From Rhodospirillaceae bacterium (GTDB lineage: Bacteria; Pseudomonadota; Alphaproteobacteria; Rhodospirillales; Casp-alpha2): a stretch of 64,000 nt of DNA. The translations under genes and the position numbers were made by a program. Of the stretch, positions 1-6,993 are shown in pieces. A model generated the notes under the pieces. It searched no databases and had not been told where the DNA came from. It was given only the letters and a program-made list of their open reading frames with translations. The stretch lies in contig JABJBP010000021.1 in the NCBI GenBank assembly GCA_018665815.1, positions 62,001-126,000 of the forward strand, given 5' to 3'. The stretch's first letter is position 1. The number at the start of each line of letters is the position of its first letter.

Positions 1-2
1 TC

Positions 3-1121
3 GACGCCTTCATCCGCGAAACCATCATTCCTTATGAGACGGATGAACGGAACACCGTGCACGGGCCGACGGAAGATTTGCGCGTTGAGATGAACGACAT
101 GGCCAAGGCAGTGGGGCTGTTTGTGCCGCAACTGCCCACCGAATGGGGCGGACAGGGCCTCGATCACGTGAGCACGGCGATTGCTTTGGAGGCCGCCGGA
201 TATTCGCCCCTGGGTCCCGTCGCCATGCACTGCGCGGCACCCGACGAGGGCAATATGAACCTGTTGGTCCGGGTCGCCACCGAAGCGCAACAAGATAAAT
301 GGTTGGGGCCGCTGTCGGGCGGTGTGTTCCGTTCGTGCTTTGCGATGACCGAGCCCGGCGGGGCCGGCGCCGACCCTACATTGAAGACCACCGCCGTGCC
401 CGACGGAGACGACTTCGTCATCAATGGCCGCAAATGGTTCATTACCGGGGCCGAGGGCGCCGGCGTGATGATCATCATGGCCAATGTCCCGGGAGGCCAT
501 GGAGTGACGGCGGGCGCCACTATGTTTATGACCAAACCCGATGCCGAAGGCATCAACATGATCCGCGCCATGGACACTATGGATTCCAGCTTCACCGGTG
601 GCCATTGGGAAATTGAATTCGACAATCTGCGTGTGCCGGCCAGCGAGGTGCTCGGCGACGTTGGCGAAGGATTCCGCAACGTCCAGGTCCGCCTGGCGCC
701 TGCCCGATTGACGCACTGCATGCGCTGGCTGGGCGGTGCGGTCCGGGCGCATGATATTGCCTTGGATTACGCCCGCACCCGCGAGGCGTTCGGCAAAACC
801 ATCGGCAAGCATGAAGGCGTCGGATTCATGCTTGCCGACAATGAAATGGACCTCACGCAGGCGCGGCTCCTGACATGGTGGGCCTGTGATTCCATGGACA
901 AAGGTGCGCAGGGCCGCCACCAATCATCCATGGCCAAAACTGCCGTCTCCGAAGCTCTGTTCCGGGTTGCCGACAATTGCGTTCAGGTCTTGGGCGGCTT
1001 GGGCGTGGCGTCGGATACCGTGGTCGCGCAGATGTTTAAGGAAATCCGCGCGTTTCGAATTTACGACGGTCCGTCGGAAGTCCACCGCTGGGCCATTGCG
1101 CGGCGCATTCTCGGAAGCTGA
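3..1121 (+). CDS. Acyl-CoA dehydrogenase, 5' end outside the window
   Basis: FAD-dependent dehydrogenation of an acyl-CoA thioester, cytoplasmic. The frame is open from base 3 (DAFIRETIIPYETDE...), so the true start lies upstream and the GTG at 57 is internal. Seen in the sequence: the middle-domain FAD motif FAMTEPGGAGADP, KWFITGAEGA, the C-terminal bundle motif RTREAFGKTIG, and IYDGPSEVHR near the end. That last motif is the ACAD10/11-style version of the catalytic-loop signature (Asp where short and medium-chain enzymes carry Glu). An acyl-CoA ligase starts 8 nt downstream, which suggests a two-gene unit that activates and then oxidises a carboxylic acid. The substrate cannot be read from sequence. 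Confidence 0.93.
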   Translation, partial: DAFIRETIIPYETDERNTVHGPTEDLRVEMNDMAKAVGLFVPQLPTEWGGQGLDHVSTAIALEAAGYSPLGPVAMHCAAPDEGNMNLLVRVATEAQQDKWLGPLSGGVFRSCFAMTEPGGAGADPTLKTTAVPDGDDFVINGRKWFITGAEGAGVMIIMANVPGGHGVTAGATMFMTKPDAEGINMIRAMDTMDSSFTGGHWEIEFDNLRVPASEVLGDVGEGFRNVQVRLAPARLTHCMRWLGGAVRAHDIALDYARTREAFGKTIGKHEGVGFMLADNEMDLTQARLLTWWACDSMDKGAQGRHQSSMAKTAVSEALFRVADNCVQVLGGLGVASDTVVAQMFKEIRAFRIYDGPSEVHRWAIARRILGS

Positions 1122-1129
1122 GCGTTCCC

Positions 1130-2746
1130 ATGCAACGCGTCCCGATGGAAAATTATGAAGCCGCCCATCAGGCGTTCCAATGGGACGTGCCGGACACCTT
1201 CAACTTCGGCACCGATGTGGTCGACAAATGGGCGGATGAACCCGATAAGCTGGCGCTGATCTGGTGCGACGCGGGCGGCCATGAAGAGCGCCTCACCTAC
1301 GCCGACGTCGCCCGGCTGTCGAACCAGGTTGCCAATTTGCTGCGCGCCCAGGGTGTGCAAAAAGGCGAGCGAGTCATCGTCATGCTGCCGCGCATCCCGG
1401 CCTGGCAGATCGTTACCGTCGCGTGCCTGAAACTCGGATGTGTGCCGATCCCGTGCGTCACCATGTTGACCGAAGGCGACATCGATTACCGCATCAACCA
1501 CGCTAGCGCCGTGGCCGCAATCACAACGGCGGAGAACACCGCGAAGATCAGCCCCGGGCATGACCTGAAGGCACGGATCAGCGTCGGCGGAAATACCCAA
1601 GATTGGATCGACTACGACACCGAAGTCCCCCTGCAACCCGCCGCCTTTGATGCCCCCGTCATCAACGCCGAAGACCCGGCGATCCTCTATTACACGTCAG
1701 GCTCAACCGGTAAGCCGAAGGGCGTGCTGCATTCGGCGCGAGCCATCTTCACCTGGCGAGTGTCGGCGTGGTATTGGCTGACGCTATCGGAAGACGACAC
1801 GATTTGGTGTACCGCCGATACCGGCTGGTCGAAGGCCGGCACGTCTATTTTGTTTGGGCCGTGGAGCACGGGTTCGACGGCGCTGTTTTATGATGGGCCG
1901 TTTGAGCCCGCGGCGCGATTTGAGTTGTTGGAGAAATACAGCGTCAGCGTCTTTTGCGCGGCGGCGACAGAACTGCGCCAACTCATCGGCGAGGATGTTT
2001 CAGATCGCGATCTTTCGAAGTTGAGGCTCACGGTGTCGGCGGGGGAATCAGTGAATCCCGACGTCGTCATCCGCTGGCAGGACATGACCGGCGGGCTTTT
2101 GCTCGATGGCTACGGCCAGACGGAAACCCTGATGACGGTGATGAACTATCCGACGTTGCCAGTAAAGCCCGGCTCCATGGGACGGCCGCTGCCCGGCACC
2201 ATTGCGGCTATTCTGGCCGAAGACACCGACACCTTCCTCGGGCCTGATCAACCCGGCCGGCTGGCAATCAAATGCCCGAACCCACAGATCATGCTGGGCT
2301 ATTGGCAAGATCCCGACCAAACGATTGCGACGCGCACCACTATTGACGGCACCGAATGGTTCGTCACCGGCGACACCGCCTACGCCGATGCTGACGGCTA
2401 TCTCTTCTATGACGGCCGCGATGATGACGTGATCAATTCAGCGGGTTACCGCATCGGCCCCATGGAGGTCGAGAACGCCTTGATGGAACACCCCGCCGTC
2501 CTGGAATGCGCCGCCGTCGCCAGCCCCGATCCGGACCGCCGCGAAGTGGTCAAAGCCTTCGTGATTCTGAGTGCCGGCACTCAAGGCTCCGACGCTCTGG
2601 TCAAGGAACTCCAGAATTTCGCCAAATCCGTCACCGCGCCCTACAAGTACCCCCGCCAAATCGAATTCGTGACTGAGCTGCCGAAAACCGTCACCGGCAA
2701 AATTCAGCGCCGCATATTGCGTGATCGGGAATTCGCTAAAGAGTGA
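1130..2746 (+). CDS. AMP-forming acyl-CoA synthetase
   Basis: ATP-dependent activation of a carboxylic acid to its CoA thioester through an acyl-adenylate (ANL superfamily), 538 residues. The P-loop-like motif YYTSGSTGKPKGVLHS lies near residue 185, DGYGQTE near 325 and the hinge region YDGRDDDVINSAGYRIGP near 430. The adenylation lysine is in KTVTGKIQRR at the C-terminus. The sequence looks most like the medium-chain/benzoate-type acyl-CoA ligases, but the acid used is not evident. The ATG at 1130 gives a short MQRVP leader; the ATG at 1145 is an equally possible start, since neither has a strong Shine-Dalgarno. It follows the acyl-CoA dehydrogenase closely and is probably cotranscribed. Confidence 0.92.
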   Translation: MQRVPMENYEAAHQAFQWDVPDTFNFGTDVVDKWADEPDKLALIWCDAGGHEERLTYADVARLSNQVANLLRAQGVQKGERVIVMLPRIPAWQIVTVACLKLGCVPIPCVTMLTEGDIDYRINHASAVAAITTAENTAKISPGHDLKARISVGGNTQDWIDYDTEVPLQPAAFDAPVINAEDPAILYYTSGSTGKPKGVLHSARAIFTWRVSAWYWLTLSEDDTIWCTADTGWSKAGTSILFGPWSTGSTALFYDGPFEPAARFELLEKYSVSVFCAAATELRQLIGEDVSDRDLSKLRLTVSAGESVNPDVVIRWQDMTGGLLLDGYGQTETLMTVMNYPTLPVKPGSMGRPLPGTIAAILAEDTDTFLGPDQPGRLAIKCPNPQIMLGYWQDPDQTIATRTTIDGTEWFVTGDTAYADADGYLFYDGRDDDVINSAGYRIGPMEVENALMEHPAVLECAAVASPDPDRREVVKAFVILSAGTQGSDALVKELQNFAKSVTAPYKYPRQIEFVTELPKTVTGKIQRRILRDREFAKE

Positions 2747-2763
2747 AGCTGCAGGTTGGCCAA

Positions 2764-3531
2764 CTACTCCGCCGCGTGCGCAATGCCTTTTTTCCAGGCC
2801 ATGAGCGCTTGGCCGAAGGCTTCGAACAGCGGTTTTGAGACCGGGTCGTTGGCGGCGTTGTATTCCGGGTGCCATTGGACAGCCATGGCGAAACCGGGTG
2901 CGTCTTTGATGACCAGCGCTTCGGGGGTGCCGTCGGGCGCGTGACCTTCGACGCTGACGCGCGGCCCCGCTTCTTCGATGCCCTGGCCGTGCAGCGAATT
3001 CACCAACACTTCATCGGCACCGAACAGCGGGATGAACGGGCTGCCCTCGTTGAGGTGCACCATATGGCGGTGGGCGAACTTTTCCTCGATGGTGCCATCG
3101 GGCGGCATGCGGTGGTTCATGCGCCCGGGCAGGTCGCGGATTTCCGGGTGCAAGGTGCCGCCCATGGCGACATTAAATTCCTGAAAGCCCCGGCACACAC
3201 CCAACACCGGCTGGCCGGCATCAATGCACGCACGGATCAACGGCAGCACGACACCATCGCGACCCCGGTCGAAATCGCCATGCGCTTCGGTTTCCGCGTG
3301 GCCGTACTCATCGGGGTGCACGTTGGCGCGGCCACCGGTGAATACAAACCCGTCGCAGATCGACATGATTTCATTCAGGTCAACGCAATGGGGTAAGGCC
3401 GGGATAATCATCGACTGGGCACCGGCGACCTCGGTAATGGCTTCGAGATACCGACTGCCGGCGGCTTGGGTTTGATACTGGCCATTCACCAAGAGCGTGC
3501 TGGCACTGACGCCGACAACCGGTTTGGACAT
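2764..3531 (-). CDS. Class I glutamine amidotransferase-like gamma-glutamyl hydrolase (peptidase C26, PuuD-like)
   Basis: Likely hydrolyses a gamma-glutamyl amide, as PuuD does in putrescine breakdown; cytoplasmic. The 255 residues match the PuuD length. Visible motifs: DGFVFTGGRANVHP in the first third, the nucleophile elbow GVCRGFQEFNVAMGG (Cys), and QWHPEY near the C-terminus supplying the catalytic His and Glu. None of the other putrescine genes (puuA, puuB, puuC) is nearby, so the natural substrate is open. It lies convergent to the acyl-CoA ligase, 17 nt away, and about 150 nt downstream of the next minus-strand gene. Confidence 0.88.
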   Translation of the reverse strand: MSKPVVGVSASTLLVNGQYQTQAAGSRYLEAITEVAGAQSMIIPALPHCVDLNEIMSICDGFVFTGGRANVHPDEYGHAETEAHGDFDRGRDGVVLPLIRACIDAGQPVLGVCRGFQEFNVAMGGTLHPEIRDLPGRMNHRMPPDGTIEEKFAHRHMVHLNEGSPFIPLFGADEVLVNSLHGQGIEEAGPRVSVEGHAPDGTPEALVIKDAPGFAMAVQWHPEYNAANDPVSKPLFEAFGQALMAWKKGIAHAAE

Positions 3532-3681
3532 GATGATCGCTGATCCCGCTCTATCAAATATCGATAGGTTGGAATTTATCGAGAAATCCCACGCGGTTCA
3601 AATGTTGTCGCCGCCGAACGCAAAACAACGGCCGCGAAGAGCCGCTGTTTCGCTGATTTCACCCTAAATTTTGAAGCGTGT

Positions 3682-4380
3682 TTAAAGCATCGAGCTGGCC
3701 ATGGAAAGCGCCGGGAAATGCCCGGATGCGAGCACGTGAACCGTATCAACCTCCCAATTCGCAACCATCTCATCTTGAAGCGCCGGCGAGGTAATCTTGT
3801 CATCGGTGGTGCGGATATACGTTTTCGGCACCGAGCCGAACCTTTCATCACTCACTGCAACTTTTGCCATGAACGGTTGGGTTGCCTGTTTTTCGGCCAT
3901 GCGTGGCAGCGCGTGTTGGATACTCGTCTCATCAACATAGTGAAAGGCGATGGAACGCAGCGCCGCCTCAGGCGCCATGGCGTAGCTTTGGTCTTCGGCG
4001 AACACCAGGGCGGGCAGATATTCGCCATCCGGGTCGCGCTGCATGGCTTCCAAGACGCTGTCGCCGTTCTTCAACAAAAAGGCCGCGACATAGACCAACC
4101 GCTCAATTTTCTCCGGCATCCGTTCCGCGACTTGCGAAATAATGGCACCCGCCATGCTATGGCCGACCAGGACAACTTTGTGATCCAACGCCGTGATTAC
4201 GTCGGCGACTGTTTTTACATAACCCTCCATGGTGATCTCAGGGATGGCTTGTTGGTTGCCAACGCTGCCGGGCAAATCGATCGCGGTGACCCGGTGGCCT
4301 TGTTTTTCCAATTCCGGCGTGGTGTTTTCCCAACTCCAGGCACCTTCCCAGGCGCCGTGTACCAAGATGTAATGTGACAT
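3682..4380 (-). CDS. Alpha/beta-fold hydrolase
   Basis: A 232-residue alpha/beta hydrolase. Seen: the oxyanion-hole motif ILVHGAWEGAWSW at the N-terminus, the nucleophile elbow VGHSMAG (Ser) near residue 95, and SGHFPALS near the C-terminus with the likely catalytic His. The plan resembles small plant-type methyl-ester esterases and related bacterial hydrolases, but the substrate is unknown. A clear Shine-Dalgarno (AAAGGAAAATACA before ATG) supports the start. It lies downstream of the cupin, YdhR-like and 46-residue genes on the same strand and may belong to the set controlled by the HxlR regulator. Confidence 0.85.
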   Translation of the reverse strand: MSHYILVHGAWEGAWSWENTTPELEKQGHRVTAIDLPGSVGNQQAIPEITMEGYVKTVADVITALDHKVVLVGHSMAGAIISQVAERMPEKIERLVYVAAFLLKNGDSVLEAMQRDPDGEYLPALVFAEDQSYAMAPEAALRSIAFHYVDETSIQHALPRMAEKQATQPFMAKVAVSDERFGSVPKTYIRTTDDKITSPALQDEMVANWEVDTVHVLASGHFPALSMASSML

Positions 4381-4401
4381 TGTATTTTCCTTTGAAATTA
4401 T

Positions 4402-4439
4402 CCGAGCCGACCATGATTGCGACCGGCCCGGCTTTTTTT
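4402..4439 (+). terminator. Plus-oriented hairpin followed by seven T
   Basis: CCGAGCCG at 4402-4409 pairs with CGGCCCGG at 4424-4431 with one mismatch, followed by CTTTTTTT. The shape is that of a rho-independent terminator on the plus strand, although both flanking genes are on the minus strand. It may stop antisense transcription or be a chance structure. Confidence 0.35.
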
Positions 4440-4446
4440 ATGAGGT

Positions 4447-5184
4447 TTAATTGGTGAGATTTCCGCGTGCGATGAGCTGGAAGGTGACCAGCTTCGCCGG
4501 CACTTCCGCGGACGCATTGACGATGGTTGCCTGCGATCCAGCGATTGGGAGCGCAAAACTCGCGCCCGCGACAATGCGTTTTGTCTGTTTGCCATTCACG
4601 CGAAGCTCAACAACGCCTTCCGAGACCAGCCCCAATGCCGGCACGTGCGCGTTCAGCTGAAGCGTGCTGCCGCGTGCCAATTCGCTGGCGTAGATATCGA
4701 CTTGGTCAACGATTTGGCTGGCCAACTTGACGGTCGGCAAGGTGCGCCGGTCGATGGCCTGCTTGGGTTTTTCCTCGAAGACGATGAACGGCTCGCCTTT
4801 TTGCTCGAGATTGAAATCCAGAAAAATTGCCTCCTCGGTGGCCGACACATTATCAAAGCGCAGAATGCGTTTGCCGGTCGGCTCATAGAAAGCATCACCT
4901 TCGCGCAGGACTTGGGGTTTCTCGCCCTCGACCTGATAGATGATACCGCCCTTGGCAACATAGCCGACGGCCGGTGCGTCATGGGTATGAAGGGGCGAGA
5001 CCTGACCCGGTTTGAAGTGGAAATCTCCAACCTCGACCTGGACCACATTGCGAGGCGCGAAATGCGCACTTAGAAGTTTGGTCCTGGTGTTCGCCGCCTC
5101 GGCATTGGCGGTGCCGGCAAACCCTAATCCTGCGAGGGATGCCGCAAGAACGGCGGCTTTGATATTTTTCAGTATCGTTGTCAT
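4447..5184 (-). CDS. Exported bicupin-like protein
   Basis: A 245-residue protein with a good Sec signal peptide (KNIKAAVLAASLAGLGFAG, cleavage near TANA-EA). The first cupin half carries the metal-type motif HFKPGQVSPLHTHDAP followed by YVAKGGIIYQVEGE and EGDAFYEPTG. The second half (from about residue 150) has cupin-like strand spacing but lacks the His pair, so it is probably structural. Likely periplasmic metal-binding cupin of unknown ligand or activity. The ATG is preceded by AAAGGAATAGAGAC. It lies between the YdhR-like gene and the hydrolase in the presumed HxlR-controlled set. Confidence 0.8.
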   Translation of the reverse strand: MTTILKNIKAAVLAASLAGLGFAGTANAEAANTRTKLLSAHFAPRNVVQVEVGDFHFKPGQVSPLHTHDAPAVGYVAKGGIIYQVEGEKPQVLREGDAFYEPTGKRILRFDNVSATEEAIFLDFNLEQKGEPFIVFEEKPKQAIDRRTLPTVKLASQIVDQVDIYASELARGSTLQLNAHVPALGLVSEGVVELRVNGKQTKRIVAGASFALPIAGSQATIVNASAEVPAKLVTFQLIARGNLTN

Positions 5185-5250
5185 GTCTCTATTCCTTTTT
5201 TGATGGCGCGGGAAAATCCCGGCGCCTAACGGTTCAATTTGATCGCCTGC

Positions 5251-5883
5251 CTACGTGTAAAACGGCGAGTTCATATCCCGGCTGGCCGCTTCGGTGAGGC
5301 TGGCGTCGAAGACGCGAGTGTAGAAGGCCGCGTTCATCTTGGCCGCGGTCTGCAGAAAGGCCTCCAAGGCAAAGGCGGTGGCGTTTTCCAGCGTGTCGAA
5401 CGCATCGATGCCGCCGAGTGTGTTGGTGTGGAGCCCGCTCAACCAGGTCTTGGCAATCAGGCCAGACTGTTGTTTCAAGACCGGATTGCGGTCGCGCCAG
5501 GGTGCTTTCTCAAACGGCACACTGATCTGCACTTCCGTGTAGACGAAGGCGCCGGGCTTTTGGGCCGGTGCCACGCCGAAATGCGGCGAGCCCATATCGA
5601 CGCTGGCGTCCTTGACGGTGTTGGCGTCGAAGATGCGCGTGTTGTGCGCAGCGCCAAATCCGCCGGCTTCCTTTGGGAAGTACCCGGTGACGAACTTCTG
5701 GGCGTTCTCAACACCATCAAAGGTGTAGATGCCGCCGAGCGAGTTTGTCTTTACGCCCGAGAGCCAGGTTTTGTTGATGAAGCCCGGTTGCGATTTGATC
5801 GCCGCGTTGACCTCTTTCCAAGGCGCTTCGGCGAAGGGGACGGAAATTTGAACTTCGGTGTAGACGAATGCGTTCTGTGACAT
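5251..5883 (-). CDS. Tandem-duplicated YdhR-like (dimeric alpha/beta barrel) protein
   Basis: 210 residues made of two similar halves, about 1-108 and 113-210, each starting FVYTEVQISVPF and each containing a GF(or L)I.KTWLSG...N.LGGI..FD..ENA pattern. The QPGF...GGIYTFD arrangement matches the small putative monooxygenase family typified by E. coli YdhR, which is normally a roughly 100-residue single domain that dimerises. The fusion therefore probably forms the barrel pair within one chain. No enzymatic activity can be asserted. Strong Shine-Dalgarno AAAAGGAAGATCCC before the ATG. Sits between the 46-residue ORF and the cupin. Confidence 0.75.
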   Translation of the reverse strand: MSQNAFVYTEVQISVPFAEAPWKEVNAAIKSQPGFINKTWLSGVKTNSLGGIYTFDGVENAQKFVTGYFPKEAGGFGAAHNTRIFDANTVKDASVDMGSPHFGVAPAQKPGAFVYTEVQISVPFEKAPWRDRNPVLKQQSGLIAKTWLSGLHTNTLGGIDAFDTLENATAFALEAFLQTAAKMNAAFYTRVFDASLTEAASRDMNSPFYT

Positions 5884-5924
5884 GGGATCTTCCTTTTCAA
5901 GTAAGTTGTGTCGGGTGAGTAGGG

Positions 5925-6065
5925 TCAGGTGGATTCGGCCGGTGCGGTGGCGCGGTCGGATGAATTGTTCAAGATCGATTTGAGAACCGCCTCGGCACCG
6001 GCGGCGCTGAAACCTTTTGATTTGAGCCGGGCTAAAAACGCTGCGTTGATTGCGTAGGTTTTCAT
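5925..6065 (-). CDS. Small 46-residue protein of unknown function
   Basis: A short reading frame: ATG at 6065, TGA at 5925. The product starts MKTYAINAAFLARLKSKGFS and ends in a polar tail NSSDRATAPAEST. A Shine-Dalgarno AAAGGA lies 8 nt before the ATG, and the stop is 41 nt upstream of the YdhR-like gene with its own Shine-Dalgarno, so it looks like the first gene of the minus-strand operon facing hxlR. The middle (FLARLKSKGFSAAGAEAVLKSIL) could form an amphipathic helix. I recognise no family. It is plausible on ribosome site, position and amino-acid composition only. Confidence 0.55.
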   Translation of the reverse strand: MKTYAINAAFLARLKSKGFSAAGAEAVLKSILNNSSDRATAPAEST

Positions 6066-6101
6066 GGGTCGATCCTTTCGTGTGTTGAGGTTAAGCATTT
6101 A

Positions 6102-6156
6102 ACTTGTTTTTTGCAAGTGAGCTGGAATGTAAATAAACCAGTTGTTTTTTGCAAGA
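6102..6156. promoter_or_regulatory. Two direct repeats in the hxlR divergent promoter, candidate operators
   Basis: The 14-mer TTGTTTTTTGCAAG occurs exactly at 6104-6117 and again at 6142-6155, start-to-start 38 nt. The first copy is flanked to give ACTTG...CAAGT, a short inverted repeat. Both lie in the 111-nt spacer between the 46-residue gene and the HxlR regulator. HxlR-family regulators commonly bind repeats in such a spacer; binding here is inferred. Confidence 0.5.
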
Positions 6157-6176
6157 TATTTTTTTAAAATGTCAAA

Positions 6177-6584
6177 ATGAGAAATGAAAACAAGATGCGC
6201 CAATCGGGGTGCCCGCTGGCTTTTGGCCTTGATACCTTCGGTGACCGCTGGAGTTTGCTGGTGCTGCGCGAAATGATGGTGCGTGGAAAAAAGACCTACG
6301 GCGACTTCCTCGAGATTGATGAGGGGATCGCCACCAACGTCCTCGCCGACCGGCTCAAGCACCTGGAGACCGAAGGCATTATTTCAAAGTCGCGCGATCC
6401 GGATAACCGCCGGAGCTATCTTTATACGCTCACCGACAAGGGCCGCGACCTGGCGCCGATCCTCACCGAAATTATCTTGTGGGGCGGCAAATATGATAAA
6501 CGCCCGCAAGCCCGCCGCGAAGCCGTCAACAAGGCCAAGAAAAACCGCAAGGGTTTCGAGGCCGCCATCCGCTCTCCCGAATAG
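6177..6584 (+). CDS. HxlR-family winged-helix transcriptional regulator
   Basis: 135 residues with the HxlR/MarR-like layout: CPLAFGLDTFGDRWSLLVLREM at the N-terminus (Cys-Pro then the conserved GDRWSLLVL helix), LADRLKHLETEGII as the recognition helix, and SRDPDNRRSYLYTLTDKG as the wing. A cysteine at residue 12 is where redox- or thiol-sensing members carry their sensor, but sensing is not shown. Divergent from the 46-residue/YdhR/cupin/hydrolase set, so it probably controls that set and itself. No obvious Shine-Dalgarno before 6177; the ATG at 6195 is an alternative start. The C-terminus is Lys/Arg-rich. Confidence 0.9.
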   Translation: MRNENKMRQSGCPLAFGLDTFGDRWSLLVLREMMVRGKKTYGDFLEIDEGIATNVLADRLKHLETEGIISKSRDPDNRRSYLYTLTDKGRDLAPILTEIILWGGKYDKRPQARREAVNKAKKNRKGFEAAIRSPE

Positions 6585-6750
6585 GCCGTACCCAAACAGT
6601 TGCCCGATGACCACGCTGCCATGATGTATATTTCTTTTAGTGAATTTATTTCATATGTTAATAATATTTTGTCTATTTAATTATTTTTTGGACATAGTTA
6701 TATTCGACGCAACAGAACAATACGACATACCGACACAAAGGAGTTTCACC

Positions 6751-6882
6751 ATGATTGCCCTGGCTAATTCATCGAACCGCACCGTCAATCCGGCCGCCAT
6801 CGACAATTACACACGCAAAGCCCGGCGTCTGCGCTCAGATGCATTCCGTCGTGTGCTGCGGACGATGACCCCGCATCTCTAA
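6751..6882 (+). CDS. Small basic 43-residue protein, unknown
   Basis: ATG at 6751 preceded by AAAGGAG with 7-nt spacing, a good ribosome site, so this start is preferred over the in-frame codon at 6640 in AT-rich DNA. The product begins MIALANSSNRTVNP and ends with an Arg-rich segment TRKARRLRSDAFRRVLRTM. No transmembrane segment or signal peptide. The composition resembles the many small basic proteins of alphaproteobacteria, but I cannot assign a family. A hairpin and then the TPR/2OG-oxygenase gene follow 111 nt later. Confidence 0.6.
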   Translation: MIALANSSNRTVNPAAIDNYTRKARRLRSDAFRRVLRTMTPHL

Positions 6883-6942
6883 GTTAATCTCGTACTTTCG
6901 CTTTCTCTCTCCTGCCTTTTTCTCTCCTCCTCCCTCCACTAT

Positions 6943-6990
6943 CCGGCGGCCTGGCGATTGCCTGGCCGCCGGAACCCCTGTTAAACAGGG
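6943..6990 (+). other. Strong hairpin and adjacent 15-nt palindrome before the TPR/2OG gene
   Basis: CCGGCGGCC (6943-6951) pairs with GGCCGCCGG (6964-6972), and inner GGC/GCC pairs across one T-T mismatch. It is preceded by a pyrimidine-rich run and is not followed by T residues, so it is a weak terminator candidate for the 43-residue gene. CCCTGTTAAACAGGG at 6976-6990 is a perfect odd palindrome whose AGGG is also the ribosome site of the gene starting at 6994. Confidence 0.45.
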
Positions 6991-6993
6991 CGG

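Noticed and set aside
57-59. GTG as start of the acyl-CoA dehydrogenase
   Set aside because: The frame is open upstream to the window edge and the upstream residues fit the family, so the GTG is an internal codon.
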